Assembly: GCA_963811225.1 (NCBI GenBank)
Contig: CAWEQO010000012.1
Span: 496,001 to 560,000, forward strand
DNA: 64,000 bases
DNA from: CAWEQO01 sp963811225
Lineage (GTDB): Bacteria > Chloroflexota > Anaerolineae > Anaerolineales > Anaerolineaceae
Direction: 5' to 3'
The notes beneath the pieces were generated by a model. It saw only the letters and a list, made by a program, of their open reading frames with translations, did no database searches and had not been told where the DNA came from. Shown here piece after piece: positions 35,655 to 44,895 of this stretch. Positions within the stretch are counted from its first letter, which is position 1, and each line of letters starts with the position of its first letter. A program made the position numbers and the translations under genes.

Positions 35655-37583
35655 ATGAGCTGGATCCAAAAGCTATATGAGACCTATAACAATTGCCAAT
35701 CCATGGTAGGTAGAGAGGCGGGCGATAATCAAGTACCCCTTCTGCCAATCTGCCATACGACGCAAATGGCTCAGATCGAAATAACAATTGACGGAAATGG
35801 TAACTTCAGCCGTGCTCGTGTAATCCCCAAAAATGAGGCCCGCACGATCATCCCTTGCACAGAGGCATCGGGCGGGCGGACGAGCGGAGAAGCTCCGCAC
35901 CCGCTTTGCGACAAGTTGCAATATGTAGCCATGGACTTCAAAAAACATGGCGGAGGTAAAAAGGCATATTCAGCTTCCTTTATCACCAGCCTTCAAAAAT
36001 GGAGCGCATCCTCGTTCTCGCATGCCAAAGCGATCGCTGTATTGGAATATGTGAAGCATGGCGCTCTGATTGGGGACTTGATCGATCATCAAGTGTTGTT
36101 CGCGGGCGGTGATGGAAAATTGGTGCTGAAGTGGGATAAGAATCAGGACGGCGATGCCCCGGAGATTTTCAAGGTTACCAATTCGCAAGCGGATGCGTTC
36201 GTTCGTTGGATTGTAGAAATCCCCGGGGAGCCAGAAGCTAAGGTCTGGAGGGATAGCTCTCTTTGGGACAGCTGGATTCGCTACTATTCCGTCACGAAAG
36301 AGCAAAGGTCGCTTTGCTATGTTACTGGAGAAACCGACCTCAGCGCCGATATGCATCCGGCCAAACTGCGCAATGATGGAGATAAGGCCAAGCTGATCTC
36401 TTCGAACGATTTGGATGGATATACATTCAGAGGTCAATTCACAACCGCCGACCAGGCTGCATCGGTTGGGTTTGAAACCACTCAGAAGGCGCACTTCGCC
36501 TTGCGCTGGCTCATTAGCCGCCAGGGTTACCGCAAAGGAGACCTTGCCGTAGTGGCCTGGGCGACCTCCGGTGCGCTCATTCCCCAACCGACCGATGATG
36601 CTCTTTCATTGCTGGGCTTCGATGACTTGCCCTCCGAAGACAACTTGGTCGTATCGACTGCCCAAGAAGTGGCTGTTCGCCTTAAGCACAAAATTGCAGG
36701 TTATGCCGACACCCTCGCTGATACCGCCCGCATTATCGTAATGGCCGTGAATTCAGCGACCCCTGGACGCCTTTCAATCACCTATTATCGCGACCTCAAA
36801 GGATCTGATTTCCTGCAAAGAATCGATGATTGGCACGAGTCCTGTGCCTGGATTCACCGCTATCGAAAAGTATGGGTCACGGAAGGCGGTAAGTCTAAAT
36901 CCGTAAGCATACCATTCATTGGGGCGCCCACACCCGCCGACATCGCGGATGCTGCCTATGGTCCTCGGGTGGATGAGCGCCTCAAGCAAGCCACCGTTAC
37001 GCGGCTTCTTCCTTGCATTATCGACGGGCAGCAAATTCCAAGAGACCTGGTTGAATCAACCCTGCGGAGCGCCTGCAACCGCATCAGTAAGGAGAAATTT
37101 GAATGGGAGAAAACCCTAACCATTGCTTGCGCGCTCTTCAGAAAATATAACAGAAAGGAGAACTACGATATGGCGCTTGATCCCAATAGAACCACACGGG
37201 ACTATCTTTACGGCAGGCTGCTGGCCCTGGCGGAGAGCCTGGAAGAATGGGCTCTGAACGAGACAAAAGAGAACCGCGAGACAAATGCGGCTCGATTGAT
37301 GCAGCGATTCGCTGAACGCCCTTACAGCACTTGGAGGACACTCGAACTGTCGCTCGCCCCTTATAAAGCCAGGTTGGGCGAAAAGTCGAAAAAACGGCAG
37401 CGTTTGATCGATGACGTCATCGCTTCCTTCAGCCCAAACGATTTCCTCCTTGATAAGCGTTTGAGCGGCGAATTCTTATTAGGCTATCACTGCCAGAGAG
37501 AATACCTGCGCGGCCTTTCCATCGTAAGTGGGGAAGCGGACGTAGAAAATTCGGACAACCAACAAACTACAGCGAAGGAGTAA
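35655..37583 (+). CDS. cas8c: Type I-C large subunit Cas8c (Csd1)
   Basis: The ATG at 35655 overlaps nothing and follows GGGG(T)GAT closely after the cas5c stop; the product is 642 aa. It opens with SWIQKLYETYNNC and includes the Csd1 signatures CDKLQYV, YYSVTKEQRSLCYVTGE, NSATPGRLSITYYR and the C-terminal helical part. Cas8c recognises the PAM (TTC in known I-C systems). An internal start encodes the small subunit (see 37170-37583). Confidence 0.95.
   Translation: MSWIQKLYETYNNCQSMVGREAGDNQVPLLPICHTTQMAQIEITIDGNGNFSRARVIPKNEARTIIPCTEASGGRTSGEAPHPLCDKLQYVAMDFKKHGGGKKAYSASFITSLQKWSASSFSHAKAIAVLEYVKHGALIGDLIDHQVLFAGGDGKLVLKWDKNQDGDAPEIFKVTNSQADAFVRWIVEIPGEPEAKVWRDSSLWDSWIRYYSVTKEQRSLCYVTGETDLSADMHPAKLRNDGDKAKLISSNDLDGYTFRGQFTTADQAASVGFETTQKAHFALRWLISRQGYRKGDLAVVAWATSGALIPQPTDDALSLLGFDDLPSEDNLVVSTAQEVAVRLKHKIAGYADTLADTARIIVMAVNSATPGRLSITYYRDLKGSDFLQRIDDWHESCAWIHRYRKVWVTEGGKSKSVSIPFIGAPTPADIADAAYGPRVDERLKQATVTRLLPCIIDGQQIPRDLVESTLRSACNRISKEKFEWEKTLTIACALFRKYNRKENYDMALDPNRTTRDYLYGRLLALAESLEEWALNETKENRETNAARLMQRFAERPYSTWRTLELSLAPYKARLGEKSKKRQRLIDDVIASFSPNDFLLDKRLSGEFLLGYHCQREYLRGLSIVSGEADVENSDNQQTTAKE
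37170..37583 (+). CDS. cas11c: Cas11c small subunit from internal start inside cas8c
   Basis: A strong ribosome site, AGAAAGGAG (37152-37160), precedes an in-frame ATG at 37170, codon 506 of cas8c. Starting there yields 137 aa of helical protein (MALDPNRTTRDYLYGRLLAL and on). Internal translation of Cas11 from cas8 has been shown for type I-C and related systems, and the placement here matches. The protein would line the Cascade backbone beside Cas7. Confidence 0.8.
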   Translation: MALDPNRTTRDYLYGRLLALAESLEEWALNETKENRETNAARLMQRFAERPYSTWRTLELSLAPYKARLGEKSKKRQRLIDDVIASFSPNDFLLDKRLSGEFLLGYHCQREYLRGLSIVSGEADVENSDNQQTTAKE

Positions 37584-37588
37584 CGATC

Positions 37589-38473
37589 ATGGAAGCTCTA
37601 AGAAACAAGATTGATTTTGCAGTCATTGTTAATGTCAAAAATGCCAACCCGAATGGCGACCCCTTGAACGGTAACCGCCCTCGTACCACCTATGATGGTC
37701 GTGGTGAGCTTTCCGATGTCTGTATCAAGCGCAAGATCCGTAACCGCTTGATGGACGCTGGACACTGTGTTTTTGTTCAATCAGATGACCGCCGGACGGA
37801 TGATTACCGCAGCCTGCTTAATCGCGCAAAAGGGATGCTAAGTACCACCGACATGAAAGACGATAAGAAATACCGGGTAGCAGCATGTCAGATGTGGATC
37901 GACGTACGTACCTTTGGACAGCTCTTTGCCTATGCTGGCGGAGCCAAAGGGGAAGGCGTGTCCATTGGAATTCGCGGCCCCGTCTCAATCCATCCCGCCT
38001 TTTCCGTTGCGCCCGTGCTAGACCGGGTTTCCAGCATCCAGATCACAAAGAGCGTCAGCGGTGAAGGTGACGGCACAAAGCGGGCCTCGGACACGATGGG
38101 CATGAAACACCGTGTGGATCATGGAGTGTATGTCTTTTATGGCAGCATGAACCCGCAGCTTGCGGAACAAACCGGGTTTTCTGAGGATGATGCTTCGGCA
38201 ATCAAAGAGGCTCTGCGTACTTTATTCCGCAATGACGCATCCTCCGCCCGACCGGAAGGCAGCATGGAAATTTGCCGTGTCTACTGGTGGCAACACAATT
38301 CGAAAAATGGTCAATATTCTTCAGCGAAGGTTCACCGCGCGGTCGAAAATAAGGTCCGGTTAATGGAAGCGGGTGCCGAACCGAACAGCATTGCCGACTA
38401 TTACCTGCCTGACCTGGCTGAGATTGAGCAAGAACTGCCCGGCCTTAAGTGTGAAGTGTTCGAGGGCGAATAG
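37589..38473 (+). CDS. cas7c: Type I-C backbone protein Cas7c (Csd2)
   Basis: The 294-aa protein starts at ATG 37589, five bases after cas8c. It has the RAMP start FAVIVNVKNANPNGDPLNGNRPRT, VCIKRKIRNRL and FGQLFAY, and GMKHRVDHGVYVFYGS near the middle. Several copies polymerise along the crRNA. The length matches the family. Confidence 0.96.
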   Translation: MEALRNKIDFAVIVNVKNANPNGDPLNGNRPRTTYDGRGELSDVCIKRKIRNRLMDAGHCVFVQSDDRRTDDYRSLLNRAKGMLSTTDMKDDKKYRVAACQMWIDVRTFGQLFAYAGGAKGEGVSIGIRGPVSIHPAFSVAPVLDRVSSIQITKSVSGEGDGTKRASDTMGMKHRVDHGVYVFYGSMNPQLAEQTGFSEDDASAIKEALRTLFRNDASSARPEGSMEICRVYWWQHNSKNGQYSSAKVHRAVENKVRLMEAGAEPNSIADYYLPDLAEIEQELPGLKCEVFEGE

Positions 38474-38501
38474 AGTTTGGCGAAAAAATGAACGATAAAC
38501 A

Positions 38502-39173
38502 ATGAAACCGGAATACGCGCCCGATGAGCTCCTGCCGCTCTCCGGCATTCAGCACTTTCAATTCTGCCGTCGACAGTGGGCGCTCATCCACGTCGAGCGC
38601 CAATGGCAAGAGAATGTTCTAACCGCTGAAGGTCGCTTGATGCATCAGCGCGCCGACAACCCCTTTCTAACCGAAGTTCGGAAAGGGGTTGTCACCGCGC
38701 GTTCGATGCCGGTAGCCTCTTATCGTCTTGGCTTGAATGGCGTATGCGACGTTGTAGAGTTCACTGCATCGTCAGAGGGGGTTCGGCTGCCTGGAAGGGA
38801 CGGTTTTTACCTGCCGAAGCCGGTGGAATACAAACACGGCAAAGAAAAACGCGATCTATCGGATGAGGTTCAATTATGCGCTCAGGCCATGTGCCTGGAA
38901 GAGATGCTCTCGATCCCAATTCCAGAGGGGGATCTCTTCTATGGTCAAACGCGTCGCCGGGTTCAGGTTGCCTTCACTGATGAACTACGTTCGCTGGTAC
39001 AGCAAATTTCTGATGAAATGCACGATTATTTTACAAAAGGGCATACACCCCGCGTGAAACCTACCAAAGCCTGCCGTTCTTGCTCTCTAAAAGATCTGTG
39101 CCTGCCTGAGCTTCAGAGCAAAGTTCTGCCCGCTTCGAAATACGTTCGTCAGGCGATCGAAGAAGAAACATGA
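38502..39173 (+). CDS. cas4: CRISPR Cas4 exonuclease
   Basis: This 223-aa protein carries the four Cys of the Fe-S cluster: Cys22 (FQFCRRQW) and CRSCSLKDLC near the C-terminus. The RecB-like nuclease core includes GVCDVVEF and KPVEYKHGK with the Asp and Glu-x-Lys metal residues. Cas4 trims prespacers and secures PAM-correct integration. Its stop overlaps the cas1 start by four bases. Confidence 0.95.
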   Translation: MKPEYAPDELLPLSGIQHFQFCRRQWALIHVERQWQENVLTAEGRLMHQRADNPFLTEVRKGVVTARSMPVASYRLGLNGVCDVVEFTASSEGVRLPGRDGFYLPKPVEYKHGKEKRDLSDEVQLCAQAMCLEEMLSIPIPEGDLFYGQTRRRVQVAFTDELRSLVQQISDEMHDYFTKGHTPRVKPTKACRSCSLKDLCLPELQSKVLPASKYVRQAIEEET

Positions 39174-40201
39174 AGAAACTTTTGAATGTCCTGTACGTAA
39201 CTGCGCCCGAAGCCTATCTCTTTCTGGATGGTGAAAATGTCGTCATCAAGAAAGGGGAAAAGATCGAGATGCGCTTGCCCTTGCACAACCTGGAAAACAT
39301 CGTTTGCTTTAATTACCTCGGCGTCAGCCCGGCCCTGATGGGCGCTTGTACAGACAAAAACATCGGTCTGTGTTTTCTAAGACCAAGCGGTCGGTTTTTA
39401 GCAAGGGTGACCGGGAAAATAAGAGGGAATGTTTTACTGAGAAAGCGGCAGTATGAAATATCTGAAAACGAGAGCGAAAGCGCCAAGATCGCCGCATCCT
39501 TCCTGATCGGCAAAATCTATAACTGCCGAAAAGTGCTGGCCCGAGCCGTCCGTGATCATGCGCTCCTGGTGGATACAACCGCCCTTTCCAAAGCTTCGAA
39601 TTCATTGAAAGAGACGTTGAGCATCCTTCAAGAGTGTGAGTCGGTCGCTGAATTGATGGGCTTTGAGGGCAGCGCAGCCCGGCTTTACTTCGGAGTGTTC
39701 GACGAATTGATCTTGCACCAAAAAGAAGCTTTTTTCTTTAAAGAGCGTTCTCGCAGGCCGCCCCTCGACAATGTGAACGCCTTGCTCTCCTTTCTGTACA
39801 CCCTGCTCACCAGCGAAGTCTCCTCCGCCCTGGAAAGCGTCGGGCTCGACCCTTATGTAGGCTTTCTGCATCAAGATCGGCCCGGTCGACCCTCCCTGGC
39901 TCTCGACTTGATGGAAGAACTGCGTCCTGTATTCGCAGACCGCCTTGTCCTGTCTCTCATCAATCGAAAGCAAATCAACGGCAAGGGGTTCGTTGAAAAA
40001 GAAAGCGGCGGCATCCTAATGGACGATGAGACTCGCAAGAAGGTACTCACCATTTGGCAAGAACGCAAACGGGAAACGATTATGCACCCTTACTTGCAAG
40101 AACGGATCGAGTTCGGCCTGATCCCATACGTCCAGGCGCTGCTCCTGGCGAGATTTTTACGCGGCGATTTGGACATGTACCCTCCATTCTTCTGGAAGTA
40201 G
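39170..40201 (+). CDS. cas1: CRISPR integrase Cas1
   Basis: This 343-aa Cas1c contains the conserved metal-binding Glu in FEGSAARLYFGVF, His in GFLHQDRPGRPSLALDLMEELRP and the following Asp/Glu residues. It inserts new spacers together with Cas2. The length is normal, and the gene is coupled to cas4 and followed by cas2. Confidence 0.96.
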   Translation: MKKLLNVLYVTAPEAYLFLDGENVVIKKGEKIEMRLPLHNLENIVCFNYLGVSPALMGACTDKNIGLCFLRPSGRFLARVTGKIRGNVLLRKRQYEISENESESAKIAASFLIGKIYNCRKVLARAVRDHALLVDTTALSKASNSLKETLSILQECESVAELMGFEGSAARLYFGVFDELILHQKEAFFFKERSRRPPLDNVNALLSFLYTLLTSEVSSALESVGLDPYVGFLHQDRPGRPSLALDLMEELRPVFADRLVLSLINRKQINGKGFVEKESGGILMDDETRKKVLTIWQERKRETIMHPYLQERIEFGLIPYVQALLLARFLRGDLDMYPPFFWK

Positions 40202-40210
40202 AGGTTCGGA

Positions 40211-40501
40211 ATGATGATTTTGATCACCTATGATGTAAATACCGAAACACCAGCCGGGAAAAAGCGCTTGCACAAGGTAGCGAAACAATGTCAAAATTAC
40301 GGGCAGAGGGTTCAAAACTCAGTGTTTGAATGCCTTTTGGATCCGGCGTTATGGAAACAGCTTAAAAATACGCTGGAGGAGCTGATCGACCCAGAAAAGG
40401 ACAGTCTCCGCTTCTATTATTTTGGGGATGAATGGAAAAGTCGGGTCGAACACATTGGAGCCAAGAAGAGCATTAATATAGAGGGGCCCCTGATTGTGTA
40501 A
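40211..40501 (+). CDS. cas2: CRISPR Cas2
   Basis: This 96-aa protein has the typical start MMILITYDVNTETPAGKKRL with the Asp at the first strand end, then NYGQRVQNSVFECLL. It forms the central dimer of the integration complex. It ends 167 bases before the first CRISPR repeat. Confidence 0.96.
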   Translation: MMILITYDVNTETPAGKKRLHKVAKQCQNYGQRVQNSVFECLLDPALWKQLKNTLEELIDPEKDSLRFYYFGDEWKSRVEHIGAKKSINIEGPLIV

Positions 40502-40668
40502 CTGCGAACCAAAAGCGATCATAGAACCCCCATTAGGTTCGCACAGAAATCGAAAAGATTTTGGCCATTTTCTCAGTAAAAATTGATGTAAACGAAAGGA
40601 TCAAGGAAAACCAAGGAGACAAACCACCAGATGTGGTAGCTTCTCGTCAAAGCACGCCAGATATTGCG
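40502..40668 (+). promoter_or_regulatory. CRISPR leader
   Basis: This region between cas2 and the first repeat has A-rich stretches (for example around 40560-40615). It precedes the intact end of the array and is on the side where I-C arrays are extended. No clear -35/-10 pair could be picked. Confidence 0.75.
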
Positions 40669-42740
40669 GTCGCTCCCCATGCGGGAGCGTGGATTGAAAT
40701 TGCGACTGCGTGCCAGATGCGCTGGTAATCGAAGGTCGCTCCCCATGCGGGAGCGTGGATTGAAATATTCTGCGTCGCTCAGCCGGTCCAGACACGGGAT
40801 GTCGCTCCCCATGCGGGAGCGTGGATTGAAATTTGATCGTCCGTACCGTTGCGCACTCAGTCGCATGCACGTCGCTCCCCATGCGGGAGCGTGGATTGAA
40901 ATATGCGCTCAGCGGGGTCTGCATCGAAGACTGCTGTCGCTCCCCATGCGGGAGCGTGGATTGAAATGTTGACCAGACTCGTCGAACCGTTCAGGCAGTC
41001 ATAGGTCGCTCCCCATGCGGGAGCGTGGATTGAAATAGCTCTGGCAGTCGGCGAGTGTCACCTGAACCATGTCGCTCCCCATGCGGGAGCGTGGATTGAA
41101 ATGTTCAGCTGACGCTGGCGAGCGTGTCAGGATGCGATGTCGCTCCCCATGCGGGAGCGTGGATTGAAATATCTGCTGACCGTGCGGGACCGTCGACAGC
41201 TCATGTCGCTCCCCATGCGGGAGCGTGGATTGAAATGTCAGCTGAATCGGCATTGTAACGACGCGATAGTCGCTCCCCATGCGGGAGCGTGGATTGAAAT
41301 ATCAGCTGACGTAAGGCACATGAACAGCTCGGCGACGTCGCTCCCCATGCGGGAGCGTGGATTGAAATTTTCGATTGAACGGCCATGTTGAATGCAGCCT
41401 GTCGCTCCCCATGCGGGAGCGTGGATTGAAATTGCTTTTCAGCTCTGTTGTCGGCTATAAACTGTCGCTCCCCATGCGGGAGCGTGGATTGAAATTTTGT
41501 CGCTTTGATAGGCGCGACTGTCTATCGCAAGTCGCTCCCCATGCGGGAGCGTGGATTGAAATAATCCGGTAATGGTCACGCTCTCCCCGGCCGCCGTCGC
41601 TCCCCATGCGGGAGCGTGGATTGAAATAGGCTGTAGATCTGGCAGCCGTACACCTCGTGCAAGTCGCTCCCCATGCGGGAGCGTGGATTGAAATAAGACA
41701 CTTGTCAGGCTATTTACTATTTGTAACAGTCGCTCCCCATGCGGGAGCGTGGATTGAAATTCTATCGGATGTACTCAGCACGGATATCTATATGGGGTCG
41801 CTCCCCATGCGGGAGCGTGGATTGAAATATGGTGTCCTCTTATTTTCTCCATTCGGCTAATACGTCGCTCCCCATGCGGGAGCGTGGATTGAAATAGGTA
41901 GTAGGGGGCGTTCGTCCCCATCATCTGCTGTCGCTCCCCATGCGGGAGCGTGGATTGAAATTCTTGCCGATACCCTCTCTTGCAATCCCGGCAAGTCGCT
42001 CCCCATGCGGGAGCGTGGATTGAAATCATTATATATGCGTGTATGCGTGCATATGCGTGCGTCGCTCCCCATGCGGGAGCGTGGATTGAAATATGTTACT
42101 TGCCTCCAAAGATAATTTCGATCAGGGTCGCTCCCCATGCGGGAGCGTGGATTGAAATAGGTGGCGGTATTGCTAAGAGAGCCTCGGGGGATGTCGCTCC
42201 CCATGCGGGAGCGTGGATTGAAATGCCTGGGCGTAGGTGCGGAAATCGACGATGGTTGTCGCTCCCCATGCGGGAGCGTGGATTGAAATTACTCGTCGAT
42301 CAATCATCTCAATACCGTCTCGCGTCGCTCCCCATGCGGGAGCGTGGATTGAAATATCGACGCCTACGACGACGTCAAAGCCCACGTCGCTCCCCATGCG
42401 GGAGCGTGGATTGAAATCTGAAAGTCGGTATAGTAATCAAAAAGATCATCAAGTCGCTCCCCATGCGGGAGCGTGGATTGAAATGTGGTCTTTGTGTGGC
42501 GAGAGGTCAAAGGCTTTAGTCGCTCCCCATGCGGGAGCGTGGATTGAAATCTCGCGTTGGATAGGGCAAGCGCCAGCCCGCCTAAGTCGCTCCCCATGCG
42601 GGAGCGTGGATTGAAATTTCTTCCGCTTCCAGCAAGACCAGCTCGACGAGGCGTCGCTCCCCATGCGGGAGCGTGGATTGAAATATGGGCTTTGGCTCGA
42701 ACGCGCACAACCACGCGTCGCTCCCCATGCGGGAGCGTGG
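40669..42740 (+). CRISPR. Type I-C CRISPR array, 32 repeats and 31 spacers
   Basis: The 32-base repeat begins GTCGCTCCCCATGC and ends GGGAGCGTGGATTGAAAT. CGCTCCC and GGGAGCG can pair as a hairpin, and the ATTGAAAT end gives the crRNA handle. I counted repeats starting at 40669, 40735, 40801, 40871 and so on to 42717. Spacers are 30-38 bases. All repeats look identical except the last (42717-42740), whose final eight bases are replaced, marking the old, leader-distal end. Open reading frames across the array come from the repeats and are not genes. Confidence 0.98.
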
Positions 42741-42825
42741 CAGGAGCTCATGGGATCATGTTCGAGGACAGGAGCGCCCAGCCAAGTGTGAAATTATTGA
42801 AAGCCACCTTCCGGTGCCGGAAACA

Positions 42826-42851
42826 AAAAAGCCCTCTTCTCGGGGGCTTTG
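42826..42851 (-). terminator. Terminator of the tRNA-Leu gene
   Basis: Read on the minus strand, GCCCCC...GGGC forms a short hairpin followed by six T, about 90 bases after the tRNA. The rest of 42741-42939 contains no gene. Confidence 0.8.
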
Positions 42852-42939
42852 CAAGACAACCTCTTGCTCAACTTCCTTGACCCGTTTCCGGGCCGCGCAT
42901 GTGCTTTCCCCCGCTTAACCCATACGGGTACTCGCTTTG

Positions 42940-43023
42940 TGGGGCGAGTGGGAATCGAACCCACACGACCTTTCGGCCAACGGATTTTAAGTCCGTCGCG
43001 TCTGCCTGTTCCGCCATCACCCC
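42940..43023 (-). tRNA. tRNA-Leu (anticodon UAA)
   Basis: The minus strand folds into a cloverleaf: acceptor GGGGTGA pairs with TCGCCCC (one G-T pair), anticodon loop CTTAAAA has UAA, a long variable arm TTGGCCGAAAGGTCGT marks a class II tRNA, and the T-loop GTTCGAATC is standard. The 84-base gene does not encode CCA. Confidence 0.95.
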
Positions 43024-43051
43024 ATGAACAGCTTAATTGTATCCGATCTGC

Positions 43052-43717
43052 TCATTCCGTCAAGGAAAAGAAGCGCTTAACGATCTTGGAATACATCGAT
43101 GAGGCGTTCACCCAGAAAGGTGAGAGAAGCGCCTCGATCTGCCCCTGACGGATCACCCGGCGCAGGTCGTCGGCGCTGTCAAATTCCGGCAGGCGCAGGG
43201 TGGCCCGCCCAAGCTCCATGATCATGTGCGCATCCGATCCGGCAGTGACCGGTTTATCGTGCTCCTTTGCGAATTCCGCCGCCCGGTCGTTCATTCCGAT
43301 ATAAACGCAGCGCGAGTTGAATGCCTCGATCGCGTCCACTTGCGGCAGGATCTCCAGCAGGTCCGGCAGCAGCCAGCCTGAGCGTCGCAAGTCAAACGGG
43401 TGCGGCACACTGACGAAAGCGCCCTGGTCCTTCAAGCGCGCCAGGGTCTCGGCGGGCGACAGGTACGCCGGCACTTCCTCTTGCAGGTAGTAGGCCAGCA
43501 GCTCGCCCTTTTGCGTGCGGATCTCCTCACCCACGATCACCCGCTCGGGGTCCAGCTTTTTGGCTGCCAGCGCCCCGCGGATATTATTGTGATCGGTCAC
43601 CGCCAGGCGGTCGATGCCAAAATCCCTGGCGGCTTGCAGCAAGTCTTCTAATTTCGTCAGGCTGTCTTTCGAATAAATTGTATGGCAGTGTAACTCAACC
43701 TTCAACCAGCGGTCCAT
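43052..43717 (-). CDS. PHP-domain metal-dependent phosphoesterase
   Basis: This 221-aa protein shows the four PHP motifs: ELHCHTIYSKDS near the N-terminus, VTDHNN, SVPHPFDL, and GSDAHM near the C-terminus, with the expected His and Asp ligands. Members hydrolyse nucleotide or oligoribonucleotide phosphoesters; the substrate here is unknown. Its start overlaps the end of the upstream membrane protein gene by 23 bases, so the two are coupled. Confidence 0.9.
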   Translation of the reverse strand: MDRWLKVELHCHTIYSKDSLTKLEDLLQAARDFGIDRLAVTDHNNIRGALAAKKLDPERVIVGEEIRTQKGELLAYYLQEEVPAYLSPAETLARLKDQGAFVSVPHPFDLRRSGWLLPDLLEILPQVDAIEAFNSRCVYIGMNDRAAEFAKEHDKPVTAGSDAHMIMELGRATLRLPEFDSADDLRRVIRQGQIEALLSPFWVNASSMYSKIVKRFFSLTE

Positions 43718-44687
43718 TTTGCACGCTCATTCCTAATAAACCTGGGCACACTCCCCAGACGATTAATCCTAAGCTAACCCCAAACCACAGCGTTGCCAGG
43801 CGGATCAGCAAGGTTGCCGTGGTCGCCAGGGCCGGCTCCATGCCGCTCAGTAACGTCAGCATTCCGGCGATGGACACTTCGGCCGCGCCCAGGCCGCCCG
43901 GCAGCGCCGAGATCGCTCCAATCACGGTCGAGAACGACAGCACAAACACCGCCAGCGCCAGCAGCTGTGAACTGGGCTCGATCCCCAGCCCAAGCAGGAT
44001 CAGGTAGAAACCGACACCCTCGCCCAGCCAGGAAACCGTGCCGAGCCCCACCGCCAGCAGCGTCGATTTGAGCCGGAACAACGAGTAGCTGCCCTCGTAA
44101 AAATCCCGGACGGCGGGCATGATGCCCCGTATCAGGGGCAGCCGCTCGCCGAACGCCAGCAGCCACAGCGCCGCCGGACGCACCTGCGAGACCGCCACCA
44201 CGCCAACCAGGACCAGCAGCACGCTCAGGAAAGCGGGCCAGTAGCGTGGGTAAGCGACCACGCCAACGGTAGACAGCATCAACACTGCCAGCCCATCGCT
44301 GATCCGCTCCGCCGCCACTACCGAAACGCCGCGCCCCACCGCGATGCCACTGCGCTGGTTGATCCACACGCCCTTGAGCACCTCACCAACCTTGCCTGGC
44401 GTGACCGCCAGCGGGAATCCCGCCACAAACAACCGCGCGCTCTCCGGCAGCGACAGCGTATGCACGCCGATTTGGCCCAGGTAATAGTGCCACTTGAAGA
44501 AGCGCAGGGTGTAATTGAACAAGGTCAACAACAGCACCAGCGGGAAGAGCCGCCAGTCGAAGCGGTCGATGGTTTGGATCACCTCGCGGATGTCCCCCAG
44601 CAGCGCCAGACCCAGCAGCGCCAGGAACCCCAAAGCGAGACCTGGGATCAGCCGACGCGGGTTGAAAGCTGCCATGTTTTTTGCCAT
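43695..44687 (-). CDS. Flippase-like (LPG synthase TM / UPF0104) membrane protein
   Basis: The ATG at 44687 (AGGGA upstream) is preferred to the in-frame ATG at 44705; the product is 330 aa. It has about eight hydrophobic helices and the family motifs FNYTLRFFKWHYYL, ARLFVAGFPLAVTPGKVGEVLKG and the late ALPGGLGAAEVSIAG. The family includes the membrane part of MprF and proteins proposed to move lipids. It has no soluble aminoacyl-transferase domain. The PHP gene follows directly. Confidence 0.88.
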   Translation of the reverse strand: MAKNMAAFNPRRLIPGLALGFLALLGLALLGDIREVIQTIDRFDWRLFPLVLLLTLFNYTLRFFKWHYYLGQIGVHTLSLPESARLFVAGFPLAVTPGKVGEVLKGVWINQRSGIAVGRGVSVVAAERISDGLAVLMLSTVGVVAYPRYWPAFLSVLLVLVGVVAVSQVRPAALWLLAFGERLPLIRGIMPAVRDFYEGSYSLFRLKSTLLAVGLGTVSWLGEGVGFYLILLGLGIEPSSQLLALAVFVLSFSTVIGAISALPGGLGAAEVSIAGMLTLLSGMEPALATTATLLIRLATLWFGVSLGLIVWGVCPGLLGMSVQNGPLVEG

Positions 44688-44895
44688 TTTATTCCCTGAC
44701 CTCATGGAGCCATTATACTCGCATCTAGAGTTTCCGCTCCTGGTTTTCTAAAAACTCTGGCCTTTGGGCTTTGAATTGATGCGGAGTTACAAAACAAGGT
44801 CCTGGACAAAATTTTGTTAACGAAGTTCTAAGTGATACACTTATCCCATCAGAGGGGTTCTTGGCTCAGAAATTAAATGACTAAATGGAGGGAAA

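Noticed and set aside
40573..42751. Many open frames with repeated RSRMGSD, LPMRERGLK and APHAGAW units
   Set aside because: They are translations of CRISPR repeats in different frames.
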